Assembly (NCBI GenBank): GCA_024500155.1
Contig: CM044858.1
Span: 32,965,786 to 33,029,785 of the forward strand
From: Chenopodium formosanum
Taxonomy: Eukaryota; Streptophyta; Magnoliopsida; Caryophyllales; Amaranthaceae
Reading direction: 5' to 3'
DNA: 64,000 nt
Shown: piece by piece, positions 1-12,804 of the stretch
Layout of the letters: every line of letters starts with the position of its first letter
Numbering within the stretch: position 1 is the stretch's first letter
Made by a program: the position numbers and the translations under genes
Notes under the pieces: model-generated
What the model was told of the DNA's origin: nothing
The model's database searches: none
Seen by the model: the letters and a program-made list of their open reading frames with translations, nothing else

Positions 1-439
1 GTAAGTATGAAAACTAAGTGAATACTCTAAGTGGTTGTTTGGAATTAGTCGTAGAAGGTATATTATGAGTGGCATATTTTTAGGACAACAGTTGGTTTTA
101 AATCTTATCTTTCGAACACATAAATTAAAGATTTTATTTTAATGAAAACGTTTGGTTTGATGTGAAAATAAATAAAATATTTTATATGCTTATAAGCTTA
201 TTGCCTATTCTTGTGAACTACTCTCCTTCACTTAGTCCAGCCCACATTTTTGCACATGAAGGAGGACCACACCCTGATTATTAGGACATGCTTTTGCTTA
301 GTAAGTACTTCATATGGAGTAGTGGCGTCAAGATGCATGCAGCACATAGCGTTTATATATAATGTTTTCTTTTATTTTTTTAATCAAGTTAAGAGTCTTA
401 CTCCACACAAGTTACAAAGAATGTTCTTATGTTATTATA

Positions 440-829
440 TTAGAGTGAAACTTTTTTGAGTTGTAATTTGGGTATTAGGGAGTTTGAGTGAATTTTGTGT
501 AGCTTTGGGTGAAGCTAGGAGAAGAGAAGAAAGAAAGAAAAGAAAATAGCAATAGGTTGATGGACTTAGCTTGTTGCTTGGGGCTTTAATAAGTTCGTTG
601 AGGAACTTGAAGTAAGAGTCTTTAGTTTGTATTAGGCTTTGTCCTATTCTAGTATATATAAAGTCTTTTCCTAAAATCCTTTGTGGTCGTAGTTTTTCTT
701 TTTATTTAGGGCCAAGAAACAAGTTTTGCACATCTCTCTTTGCCTTTTGAGTTCCTTAAGCTTTGTTTTAATTTTGCAAAAAGTTTGACTAGTTCGTCAT
801 ACTACAATTCACCCCCAGCAGCATTCATT
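440..829 (+). mobile_element. Probable 3' part of a Copia-type LTR
   Basis: The stretch ends in a tract reading ACAATTCACCCCC followed shortly by ACAACA. It contains a GGAACTTG word and a CCTATT...TATA...AAATCC series in the same order as the right part of the Sirevirus-like LTR at 56271-57532. That order suggests the tail of a related LTR in plus orientation. The left end is not visible and no target duplication can be assigned, so this is a fragment call based on motif order only. Confidence 0.35.
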
Positions 830-1631
830 GAAACAACACCTAAGCTATCACTCACTCTCCAAAAGAAGTAATATATACTACGATGATAGTAGTATTATTT
901 TGTATATTATCACAATTCACAAAATCAAAATTCTAATTTATATATTATTGTTAGTTATTTATAAATTACACTCACTTTTCTAACTAAATAATGGAAAGAG
1001 TAAGAATGCTTTAACCTCAGTGTTTTGACTAAATAAAGGAACATTTCTGCATCAATATATACAACATAATCCATCCAAAATTTAGCGTACATTCATCTAT
1101 TTACACGCCCATTCAAAAGAGATCAACTCCTCAACAAAGTTGGATCATCACAAACCTTCCAAGATGGGCAACCTGCACCACATAAGACATAACCCATAAC
1201 CCATTTAGGGACACAAAAGTAAGTAAACAAGATAACTTAATTAATATACTTCTTACTTTGTAAGTGTATGCACAAGTAAAGATGAAACTACTTTTTATTT
1301 GCCCTACCTAGCCTCTAATTTTCTTTTTCTTTTTTTTTTTTAGGGCAACTAACCTCTAATTTTCTTATTATATTTTCACTTATTTTCGATTTAATAATAA
1401 CTTTAATTAAGGTAAAATTTAAATAAAATAAAGTATAAATAAGTTCTAAATTCTAATAGTATAGTAGTAAACTATGGGGGCTACTATAATATAAAGTGTT
1501 GATAACTTTGGATAAGATAAGTTCTAGGCGGGGTCTAAGGCCTAAATAAATTTATTTAAAGTTATATAAGACCTAACTTAGTTCAAGTAAAACATAACTT
1601 TAGGACTAATAAGATAATTAGATAATACGTA

Positions 1632-1715
<84 letters not shown>
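1632..1715. repeat. (TA)n microsatellite
   Basis: About 84 bp of nearly pure TA dinucleotides, interrupted once by a TACATA variant. The long Tyr/Ile ORF read across it on the minus strand is a product of the repeat. Confidence 0.95.
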
Positions 1716-1723
<8 letters not shown>

Positions 1724-3048
1724 AGTAAAACTCATTAGATATAGAGAACAGTACACTACCTTGAAAAAAAAAAGCACTTATAATATCAAAATATGAATTA
1801 GCTACACTATAATATCAAAATATGAATTAGCTACACTATATGTTGAAATTCATTGTAGCCCACTGGCCTGGCTCTAAGTGTTCCACATTAGAAAAAGAGC
1901 AGTTATTGATAGAGTATTAAACATATTCTTGGGCCATATGATTTATACTCTATCAACAAGCTCTCGTGTGAGGGGGTGTGATAGAGTATAAAACATATTC
2001 ATGAGTCACAACCATCAGCGGAGAGTTACTCTATTCTCTAATAGAGATGGTTCCACTTTATGACAAAGAGAAGTCACTGACTAAACTCTACTCATTCAAG
2101 ACCCATTTCATATTATCTCAAACTTTAACACTTTGTTATTTCTTGCCAACTTTGTATCCAAACAATGGAGTGGAACTATTGACTTGTGACCCGACCCAAA
2201 TCAACCAAATTGTCAATCGAATTTATTATTCAATCTAAATTAATCTTGAGCTTAATTTGATTCCAACATAAAATTAAGTTTAGCTTAACAACGTATTGAT
2301 ATATTCTGTTTTTATAATATACATCATATTTATCATAATGCTTGATCGAATTATAAAAGGCGAAATTATATAGGTTTTACTTGAACATACCATTATTGAT
2401 CTGACTTGAACTTCACCCAATATCAAGAATGACTTGAATTGAGATTAGCAAATTCAATAATTATCGATCTGACCCAAATCTAACCTTAAATTGAATTCAG
2501 TGGCCACTAATTCGACTCGTTATAACCCAAACCTAAAATTGAATTCAGCCCAATTCTAATCCAACCTCCATCAAAAAGGGTGAACGACATAACATGTCTT
2601 GTATGAAACTTGACCCAATCAAACTTTGACCCACCCTCAGGAATTACATTTACTTGACATGATCGGATCTGAGACATGATTTGACTTGATCCTACTCAAA
2701 TCCCAACTAAATAACCAAATGGGGACTCTTGTAACAACAGAAACAACAAATTTACTTAACAAGCAAGAATTTGTCTATAATGTTAGTTTGAAAGAATCTC
2801 ATAACATTTATAAATTGTATCATCAAAATTCAATAGTAATTTTTAATGCATCTATCCTTATTGGTTTGCGTTATTAAAGTATCTACTTTTACCTATATGA
2901 CGTTGGCGGGTTTTACTAGGAGACAATTTCGAAAATCGTCAAATAAAGATTCATATTTGCCCATATATTAGGGTTTATTTTATGTAGCTTATCAACGCAT
3001 AATTAGATAATTAGAATAACTATGATTATATTAATCTTAGTTATTAAC

Positions 3049-3640
3049 TCACATGAACCCATGAAACCACCACTTTGGAACTAAGTGAAACTTACCGTTA
3101 CCGGAACCATCATCGTTGAGTTGGTCAATAAAGTCGGAAACCGGCGGAAAGGGCGGAACTAGCTCTTCAGGAAGCGATACGGTGGGTGTTGGCTCGTCAA
3201 CTCTGCCAAGGGTTCCCAAGGATTCATCGTTTTCAACTTCGATCACAAAAATACAAAACAACAAGTCGTCAGCTTCGATTTAATTGTCATGCTACTAGTT
3301 TAAATAACCTTATGTAATAACACGCTCATAACTTAACACGATAAAAACCCAAAAGCAGAATAAATGATGAAAAAACTAGAGCTCGATCTTTCCTGTATCA
3401 TTAAATCAATCTATCAATCAAAGTCTTAGCTTAATCCCATATGTGGAGTCGGCTACATAAACCAAATCTTACCTGTATCATTACTTGAAAAATAACTGTA
3501 ATCGATGATGACCCAAGAAGGAAATTGTGGATCGGATGAGACATAAGGGGTAAAGATCCCATCGGGCACCGGCTCATCGAGCAAGAACTCTTGCATAAGC
3601 ATGATGTTGAAGGTGTGAAATGTTACTTGGAGGACTTACC
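3049..3640 (-). CDS. Unrecognised two-exon gene fragment (weak)
   Basis: On the minus strand an open stretch from about 3610 to 3473 encodes a peptide beginning MLMQEFLLDEPVPDG and ends at a good donor (ACAG|GTAAG). After an intron containing an RTE-LINE tail, a second open stretch (about 3264-3100) rich in Pro, Glu and Asp runs to another donor-like GGTAAG. Normal-looking codon use and two donors suggest real exons. No start, stop or known domain is evident and I do not recognise the family. It may be a relic. Confidence 0.25.
3415..3472 (-). mobile_element. RTE-LINE 3' tail fragment
   Basis: The plus strand reads an ATCAATCA-type tail, then a conserved block (AAAGTCTTAGCTTAATCCC, then GGAGTCGGCTACAT) and an ACCAAAT end. 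This matches the 3' end of the RTE LINE at 35530-36182. Only the terminal 3' UTR is present, so it is a severely 5'-truncated insertion, lying inside the intron of the weak gene fragment. Confidence 0.5.
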
Positions 3641-5127
3641 AAAGCAAATAGATTGGATAATAACAGTGGAGTAATGTCTCCAAAATCAACGTAGAGGTCC
3701 ATTTAAGTGTGGAAAAACAAATGAACCTTCTCAACTCAAGTCACTATCAAGGTGATGTAAACTGTTAGAAAATTTGAACTATCTGATCAAGGTTTGTATC
3801 TATAGATCTGATTAGGATTGAGAAAAGGTAAGCTTTGACGCGGTAATCAAATTATATCTGATTCAAATATTTTATGTAAGTTGGACTATATAATTGTATG
3901 TATATTCTAGATCTACGTTGATTTGTAGTAATTAAATAGTAATTAAACCATGATTAGTATCGTCAAAAAGGTGGTCATAATGGGTTGTGGACCTTGTGAT
4001 GGCCTTTTTGGGTACCCAAATCCAATGCAAGAACGATGTGAACGATTGGGGCATAGGGGAGTTTCTTGGGTTGATAAACTAAAATTTTTGACATGGACAT
4101 TGTATGTAGGGCCTCAATAAGATCATGACAAAGAAAGTTTTACCTTCACTTTAAATTATTTGTGACAATTTAACATAAAGTGTAAGTAGAAAATGTCTAA
4201 TCGTTGCAAATAATTTGAAACGTGGATAATATTTGAAATTCTGTATACATTAAAGTTTGTAGGGAACGAATTACTGCGCAAATGTGACGTGTGACCATGG
4301 GAGAATGAATTAGCTAGATTTGACTTTATTTAATTAATCTACACCAAGTAAACAACCTAGGTAATAGAATTGTTTTAACGCTTTAAAGGATCTCAAGAAT
4401 GAGAAATTTTTGGATGCAACCACGAATAAGGGACATGGATGGATAAAAGTTACACCTTTCAACAATTCATAAGATTATTGACCATATACAATATAATGTA
4501 GCTTGACCTATTTAGGATTCAAGGATGATGGTATGAAGTTAACCAAGAGTTAGTGTTGCCGTGTCGGTCCTAATACTCAATGACTTAAAAAAGTGAACTT
4601 GCTCATATGAAGCAAACAAAAAAGAACATAAGTAATCTAAAGTAATCTACTTCAATGTTACTGCACATTTATGATTTATCGCCTGTTATACAATCTACGG
4701 AGTATCAAAGAGGTTAGCGTGAAGCTGTAAATGTGTTTGAGTTTGAGAAGATGGACAATTGTATTTCACTAAAATGTTGCAGTCAACTGTTGTTCCGCCT
4801 AGCCATGCGTGATTGAGAAACAAATTAAGTCAGGCACATAAAAGCGTCATTATCACATTATTTTATACTTGTATTTATACATACACTGAGAATAAACCAT
4901 GATGTATGAGGTGGTGGTTTGATTGGATTGGTTCATTAATCCATGTCATGTGGGATGGGACATGAACATAAAATCTCCTAAATAAATAGGCAAAGTTTCT
5001 GTCAAAAAATAAAAAAGATTAAAGTTGCATAGCAAAATAAACCGAAGGCAATTAATGTTATGTTTAGTACCGTTATTACTTATTAGTGACAATAAAGTTA
5101 GGTAAAGTAACTAGTAATAGTGTACCA
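3641..5127. other. Non-coding spacer, nothing recognised
   Basis: AT-rich sequence without open exons, long repeats or RNA-gene features that I can identify. Confidence 0.5.
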
Positions 5128-5130
5128 TTA

Positions 5131-6047
5131 GGGGGCGTTTGGTTTGAAAAATGGAAACGGACTGGAAAGGAAATAAATAAGAAGGGAAGATTATTGTTTT
5201 TTGTTTTCAGTTTTTTTGAAAACCAAAAACCAAAAACAGGAAACAAGAAAAAGATGTTTCCACTTTTCTGTTGTCAGTTTTCAAAATTATCATGATTTTG
5301 ATAAATTTGACTAATTTTTGAACCATTATATGAAATATATTATATGATATTGAAAAACAAAAAACCAAAAAACAGAAACCACAGTGATGTCAAACGAAGC
5401 CTTGGCTATTACTCCCTCCGTTCCCTAATGTTCTTTACGTTTGGAATTATGCGCGGTTATTAAGAAATTATGTAAAGTAGAGGTATATTGGAATATTTCA
5501 ATGATTAAAAGTACAATTTTATTGAAAAAAACAATATAGTGCATGTGGGGTGAAGAAAGTTAAGGAGAGAGGAGAGAGAAAGTAATAAAAGTTGGCAAAA
5601 AGTAGAAGAGAGATGAGAGAGAAAGTAATAATGAGTATTGAAAACTCATTAAAATATTATAAAAAGTACATTTGCTCATGAAAAGTGAAGGGCAATTGAG
5701 TATTTAAATTGTAAAGCAAGGGTAATTTTGTCTAAAATCATTGACTTAAAAAGGAAATATCCTAAATGTAAAGAATAAAAAGGAACACCCTAAATGGAAA
5801 CGTAAAAAACAAATGGGAACGGAGGGAGTACCTTTTTATTTGTTTGGTTTAACCATTTGAAAGGGTATTTGTGAAGAAGAGGGTAAGAGTATTTGTTACC
5901 CCAAGTTTTTGAGAGGCAACAAATGAGGGGTAACCATTACCCTTAGATAATGGTAATTGTTACCATGCCTTCAAACCAAACACACAATAACGGTATCGGT
6001 TTAATCGAATTTGTTTTCAATCCAAAAAATTAAGTAACCAAACGCCC
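5131..6047. mobile_element. Composite MITE with GGGCGTTTGGTT ends and TTA duplication
   Basis: The left end reads GGGGGCGTTTGGTTTG and the right end AACCAAACGCCC, an inverted pair. Each end is bordered by TTA (5128-5130 and 6048-6050), the 3-bp duplication expected of PIF/Harbinger (Tourist-like) elements. A Stowaway MITE is nested inside. A second imperfect end near 5393 (CAAACGAAGCC) and a related sequence at 6540-6660 suggest the outer element may be two fused copies. Confidence 0.55.
5412..5828. mobile_element. Stowaway-type MITE
   Basis: Terminal inverted repeats begin CTCCCTCCGTTCCC and end GGGAACGGAGGGAG, with TA on both sides (5410-5411, 5829-5830). This is the signature of Stowaway elements mobilised by Tc1/mariner transposases. 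It is 417 bp with no coding potential, and is nested in the TTA-flanked element. Confidence 0.85.
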
Positions 6048-6050
6048 TTA

Positions 6051-7271
6051 AGTATAGCAGCATCAGAACAGCTTGTAAACGACAAAAAATAAAATAATAA
6101 TGAAACTGAATTGGTAGGTCAATGTTGATGAAAATGCCTTGGTAAAAAAACATTCCATCATTGTCACCATCACCGCCACCATCAAATCCACTTTGGGATG
6201 AAGGCCTAGAGATAATACTTTCACTCGTGATGGTATTTTGTTAAGACGCAATCATTAATTCGAGGGATCATATTACATACTCAATTTGTACCCCGCTTCT
6301 TCAATTTGAACCTCCATGCTCAGGTTGAATCCCTCTTAAGAGCCTAATTATTGATGAAATACACAATAAACAATTGAAAATCATTTTATACTTGAAGACT
6401 TTATTGTGCAAAGTGAACACCTTCGTAACTTTGCTTGATTGCTTGTCTCAAGAGGTCCGTATGCATCTTACTTAGCTTCAAGGAATACATCATTGGCTTA
6501 GCAAAATCTAATTAAACAAAGCAAATTAACACTAGTATCTAATTAAAGGTTATGGTAATTGTTACCCAACGTCCCAACCCTTTCAACCAAACACTTGATA
6601 AGGATCATGGTTTAATTAAATCCATTTCCAACCCAAAAAATACTCTTCGTAAACTTGTTCTTAATTTGTTTCTAAGTTTTTATCCTGCAGTATATAAGAG
6701 AAAAATAGAACTCGTATGCAAACATAGAACTAAGTCCTTTATTAGTTGGTCGCAGGATTTGTTTTGATATGTATTTTATAAGAACTTAAATGACTAACTT
6801 CCAATAAATGATTAAGGATGCCACGTGGCTTAGAGTTCACGATCAAGGAGAAAGGATATGTCGGCGGTTGTTATTTTAGTTTTAGTTATAGATTTATGAA
6901 GAGGTTGCAAAGGAAAAGTGTAATAAGCTTCATTTTTTGAGAAAAGAACACTTTCATTATGAGATAAAAGAAGATTGAAGACAAGAACCAATTAGTCACA
7001 ATAAACTGAATATATAGGCACCAAAAGTTTCAGATAAGCAATGGCCATAACGCCTACAAGTACAACTTATAAGACCAAACATTGGAACTTCATATCACGT
7101 ATACAAACTGAAATTAGAGTGCTGCAAATAAATTACTCATACGTGATTAAGCACTACAAAATGATTTATCTTATACTGTACAGGTCGAGATGTGATTTCA
7201 AGTGTCAAAAAATATTTCGCTTCATAATTATCTCTAAATTCAGTGTCAATGCTGCACCTTCTTGAACCATG
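6051..7271. other. Spacer 3' of the transporter gene
   Basis: No exon is supported. 6540-6660 resembles the right part of the element ending at 6047 (shared GGTAATTGTTACC and AACCCAAAAAAT words), so another MITE remnant is likely. The transporter's 3' UTR should occupy the stretch just left of 7272; no clear polyadenylation signal was assigned. Confidence 0.4.
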
Positions 7272-10200
7272 TTAAGCCAGAAGGGGCTCTGTTATAGGCT
7301 TTGGAGGAGTTTCCAGTTTCATGCTATATGTTACTACCAAACCAATAAGAGCACAAATCGCGGGAACAATACCTACTGCATAACGTGTAACTGAGAAGCT
7401 ATGTATAGACGAATGAAGCTCTCCAACATTTGAGGAGACATCTGTAGACAAAGAATTTATTTTTAAGCTTTCAGACATCTGTAAATGCATGCAACAAAGG
7501 AGAGTAAATAGGGATACACTGGATATATAAACAACTTACTACTATGATATGATTCCAAAACGTATAACACAATTCCACAACCCATTTTGTCCATAAAACT
7601 CAGTGATCCGTAGACAAAAGCACTTCCATTAAGATCTTGTCCTACAAGAGCACTCTGCATGCCTATTCCGGTGACCTGCAACAAAATTCCAAAAGCAGAT
7701 GATGTTACTAAGGTAATCATGGGCAATAACATATGACAGATATCTTAACATCCATAAGATATATCACAAAGAAATCTCAAACAAACATTGACCCTTCTAT
7801 TATTTCCATTCTCTAACACGGTGGTGTTACTGGATTCTCCTACAATTCAGGTACCCGAGTACTATTGCAAAACAAAAATTCCTTATCTGATCCAAGCTTC
7901 AAGAGGACTTGAAATGATGTGCGACCTCACAATGATTACAATATCCACTTACATCACAGTCATCCTGAGTACTTCATCTTTTTAAGTTTAACAAATACTG
8001 AACACAACATTACATATTCCCCCCACCTTCGTGACTTGTGAATTTGTAAGAAAGAAATATATTCAACACTGAATTGTGGAAACAGGACTCAAGACATACC
8101 ATCATTAGGGCATTTGCAATGCCAATAATAATAGAGATGATATACATTAAACCACTCAAGCCCAGTGGCAAAAACAAAACTGCTACACCGCAAAATATCC
8201 AGAGAACGCTTCCAATAGAAAAGAACGTCTTCAGACGGTAGCCATTCCATGACATCTCCTATAAACAAGGACATATTACTCTCCAAGAGCTTAGTAGCAA
8301 TATATTTAGAAAATACAATATGAGGTACAGACGGAACCTGTAAAATAATGGAGATGATAAAGCTGCAAATGTATATGATAGCAGGCACCTACACATAGTT
8401 ATACCAATTACATGAGTTCGTGTATAACAGGGGGGAAAAAAGGAAGAAAAAAGAAAAGAAACAGTGCCATTTTAAGGTGTCGCTAAATATTACCAGAGCT
8501 TTTGAAGATTGAGCCATTTGTAGGTCATTGATGACGTAAAAGGCCAGAAATGACTGACAGATACATAAAAACACAAAATCAGAGCCATACACCAGACAAC
8601 TGACTCCTTTTGGGGGAAAATTGCCAGGAAAATCCTTACAAGACACCAATTCCATGTAGATAAAACTTTATATCTCAAAAAAAATAAAATGAAGGAGATT
8701 CCTACTCACCTGTGAGACATTAGTCACCAGTCTAGTCAGTACATATACAAGAGCAACCTGGTAGTACAGAACTTTATGGAACCAATAAGTCCATTCAACT
8801 CTAGCATAAACTTTTCCTGGAAAGCCATCTTTCAACCTACAGAGAGGAAAACCAAAAGCGCAAAAGGTAAAGGGGGGAAAGATCGATCAAAGAGGGTATA
8901 CATAAACAAAGTAGACTAAATTTCTATAATTTAAAAATAAAATAGCACAATACTGATCCTTGAGGCTTAAGACTAATTATCTAAGAAACTACAATTAATA
9001 TTTTGTCAAGTTTAAAGCATTGTGATCATTTAATATGAATTTTCCGATAGAGGCAATATCTCAACATATGAAGCCTATACGTTTGGCACTTTGGCCAATG
9101 AATAAAGCATCTTAGCATCATACTCAGGCAAAGATTAATCCTCGATACACAGAACCAGGACTAATAAATACACACCTGGGCTCTTTAGTTCCAATGAGGA
9201 AGATGCAGACAAAGCAGCATCCGATAAAAATTGATGAATAAGCAATCCAACGATACTGTGAAAGGAATATGGTCAGCAAGATATTCTGAAAAGATGCACC
9301 AGTTAGGGGGGGGGGGGGGGATGCTTGCATAGGCGTACCTGACTTTCTATCTCATCATGGGTCCGTGATTTACCAAGACCAAAGACAATAAAAGCCACAG
9401 CATACAAGCTTAGATTTGCAATCTGAATACAAATATTGGGGCCAAAAAAGAGAATAAGATCGAGAAGAAAAATCAGAGTATGCATGCTTCAAAAAAATAA
9501 ACTACTCTGGATAAGAGCTTCACCATAGTAAATGCATTCCGACAGCTGGCTAACACAACTCTGCTCGTCGGATTCAGCGTCATACAGTTCACCATAGACC
9601 TTTCATGGAAAAAAAAAAAAACAAAAAACAAATATATATTCATTTGGAGACAAACAATACTACCGTATGAAAATATTTCTAAATTTGATGCATAAAGAGT
9701 ATTCAAATTTACATGTGTGACACTTGAGTGGCAGCCCAACCAATATTGAAGATAGCCGCAAAAATGCTGTATCCAATTGTCTCCAGAGCAGACGAGTCTG
9801 TACCAAATATTTTGCATGGTATACAACCGCCAAAAACTGAAGAAAATGAAACAGCAACTAACAGAGATCCAGCGCCATGCCAAATTTTGAAGCGTCCAAA
9901 CCGGTCTATCTAGAACACAGAGAAACCAAAAAATACAAAAACGAGTTCACTAATGGTACAGGTGAGCAAGTAATTCAATTGAAAACTAGCTTTCAGATAA
10001 AACACACAGCAAAGTTAGGATCAACTGAAGGAAATGTTCTTCAATCAAGCATGTAATCACTTAATATATTTAATTTGCATTAAGGAGATATTAATTCTGT
10101 CATTTTAGGTGGTCTTAATACTGTGCTAGAAGCCAATAAAGATCTATGAGCTAACATTGATGAGCCCATGGCATTAACAATTATGATTGAACCCTATAGG

Positions 10201-12804
10201 TCACACATCAAGTATGAGTTTGGATAAAAGATACACCATTGCCCACATAAGCATTGGTATGGCTGACCAAGCGACCACTATAGGTAGATAAGGATAATTA
10301 GATTTTCCTCTTGTTATACTATATAATTAACGTATGTATTATGTACAAGTATAAGATACACGGTACACAAGAAAAACTTAGGCCTAATACTACCTATCTA
10401 GCCAACGCCCCTTCAAGCAAAAGTAAGAGAGTGATTTGATCCTCCTGTTCTAGCAAACGTTAAGATCTGAATTCATACTCATGGAATAGATAGAAGAGCT
10501 ACGTTTGAAGCTCTTGATCTCTAAAGGAGGATTATATAAAGTTAGAGGAAAACACATATCAAAGGTTGTATACTCATTATGCAATTCGTGTATAATATGC
10601 ATATGATCCTAAGTAAATGCTAGGAGATGGTTTCTTGCAATTCCACTAATCACATCTAAAACCCTAAATTAAGTTATATCATGATTTTACACCACCAACC
10701 TCATAAAGATCCTCACAAAAAATAAAAATAAAAAAAATTCAAAGAAAAACTTGACACGTGTTATGAGACATAAATAAGAAATGACCATCACAAATGAAAG
10801 CTGCAAAACTGTATACGTTTAAAGTCTATAAAACTTGACAGTAGTTTGCTTTTGATTGACAAGTACTATGTTCACCCACCTTCCATGCGATAAAAGAATT
10901 ATTAAAATAACAGGAAACAATTGAATGCTATGAACCTATTCTCTGTTTGCCTGCACCAATGATTTTCTTACATACCACTACTTTAAGCACATATTCCACT
11001 TCCTGAATCCTCAACCATGCATATTAAAGTTCTTCCATCATCACTTCCTTCTGGCACCCAATTCATGTTTAATTAAGCCCTCTATAATCACTTCACATTG
11101 TAACAGGAAATTAAAAGAGAGAAGTACATATCCTCCCATTTTATTCAACTTACTCCCCCTAAATTCCATTCATTCCTAAAATGTTGTCTATATGTGTCAA
11201 CAAAGAACTCTATAGCATTCTCCCTGTGTACTCCCAATTTCACAGGCGGACAGTGTGCATTGCTTCCTGTCATCAGGACCAAAGCTATATCGCAAAGAAT
11301 CAAGGTTATTTTGAACTTTACATGTGACACTTTCTAGTAAAAGAAAGGTGTAACTAGAAGGATAGTTACATGTGAACAAATGGCTTTGTTTTCCTTGATA
11401 TTTTCCATTAGCATTTTCTTATACATAAGAAAATTACGAAATGACTGTAAACTAGTCCTCAAATTCTCATCTAGTCCAGCATCTTCCACCAGTGAACATC
11501 TACTGCTATCTAAATCTTTTAACCCAACTGCTGTCTACAATTATTCAATCAGGTTAAGCAATTCACATCTGCCTCCGCCACAATATACGATCAATTAATA
11601 AGCTATTACAAACTCTTAAAGAATCTGTGTCAAAAAAGGCATATATGCTGACTAAAGCAACTTAAAGCTGTAAAATAAGATTATACAATACCAGTTCACC
11701 AGAAAATGCAGTCATGAATCCATCTGCCACTTGTCCACTAAGCATTACAATTGCAGCATTTCTGTCAACATACAGTAAGTTATAAATTTATAATTGACAT
11801 ACATGGATCATATACAAATGCGAAATTTAGTACACAACCAAAAGGGTGTACATAGCTGAAGATAAAGATGTAGAATCATCAACTAAAATCATTGATCATA
11901 AAAACTTCCTAACAAAAGCACTTCATATAAATCTGGTCTTAGAAACATGGCAACATATCAAAAACAATACCAAATTAACATAACATCTAAGCAACTCCCA
12001 TAGTAGGGGATGCAACATGACTTTTTAGCTGCAAGGCATATGAGAAATTAGAATAGTACTGTTTATTCATTAACACCATAATGAAGGGTATCATCCATTT
12101 TCAACATTTTATAAAACAATGTTACAGCTTGTGACTCATATTTCGAAACAAACGTCCACTATTTATAGTGGCCTCCCCTATTTCATATCTGCAAAGAAGC
12201 AGGGCAACCAGCTGCCTTACCGAACAAAGCTTTACTGCCAATAGCATCTGAGAAATCGCATGAATAAAACAGCCTATATAATCTCTCCTCTACTTTGTTC
12301 TAGAGCCTCATCCATTACAACCAATATGTCATCCTTCAGAAGAGCTCATCACTTGGAAAAACAGGGGGGAAATCTTAATTCATGCCTCATAATTCCATAT
12401 AATAGTCATAATTAACCTTAGATTTCCCTCCAGAAATCTAATAACATCAGAAAATCAATGAAATAAGATTTCATCCGTACTTATGCTACTTTGCTTCTTC
12501 TAAGTTATTCTTCCACAATTATATAAACCTTAAATGATGAAAACAACACCAATCTAAAATGGACGCTCTTCCTTGCCCTTTGATATAAAAACCCTTTTTA
12601 AAAGAAAGTAATCAAATGAAACAATAAGCAATACATAGAAGCATACCCTGGTGAAAGTCCAATATCTGTCAGGAAGACCAACAAATAAGTAAACCAACAG
12701 GCAGATGTAATGTCATTGAGCATGTGGCCAACACCATAGACGAAAACAGGCCATCGTCCAAGCGGCCTGTTGTAATACTCTTCATCTTCCACATCACCAA
12801 TCAT
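7272..12804 (-). CDS. MFSD12-like major facilitator superfamily transporter, 12 exons
   Basis: Exons, 5' to 3' on the minus strand: 12804-12647, 11761-11692, 9909-9713, 9599-9524, 9422-9339, 9255-9176, 8836-8710, 8553-8494, 8388-8338, 8258-8100, 7675-7540, 7441-7272. All junctions are GT-AG and stay in phase, giving 1368 nt, 455 residues and a TAA stop. The start ATG follows an in-frame TGA in the same exon. The N-terminus (RPLGRWPVFVYGVGHMLND) and the internal block YYQVALVYVLTRLVTNVSQ, then FYVINDLQMAQS, are typical of plant proteins related to animal MFSD12, within the MFS_2/GPH-like group. Many hydrophobic stretches fit a 12-helix membrane carrier. Animal MFSD12 acts in lysosome-related organelles. 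The plant substrate and membrane are not known to me and should not be assumed. Confidence 0.85.
9304..9320. repeat. Poly-G tract in a transporter intron
   Basis: A run of 16 or so G residues in the intron between exons 9422-9339 and 9255-9176. Homopolymer length here is prone to sequencing error. Confidence 0.8.
9910..11691 (-). other. Large transporter intron
   Basis: The intron between the second and third transporter exons, about 1.8 kb. I found no additional exon, inverted repeat or RNA gene inside. ORFs around 11145-11600 lack family signatures. Confidence 0.6.

Larger units (their letters stand above)
1..3040. other. Gene-poor AT-rich DNA with retroelement debris
   Basis: I see no convincing exon here. 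About 2185-2700 is rich in degenerate GACCCAA/GACTTGA words, resembling the interior of plant hAT-type MITEs, but I could not find both ends. 1900-2000 repeats a motif (a TGATAGAGTAT word and a GTGTGAGGGGGTGTG word) that looks like LTR edge sequence. The short ORFs present are low-complexity and lack splice or motif support. Confidence 0.5.

Noticed and set aside
1583..1777. A 64-residue ORF rich in Tyr and Ile
   Set aside because: It is the translation of the (TA)n microsatellite.
9473..9883. A 136-codon minus-strand ORF in the transporter
   Set aside because: It is out of frame with the transporter exons it overlaps. The spliced exons 9909-9713 and 9599-9524 explain the region.
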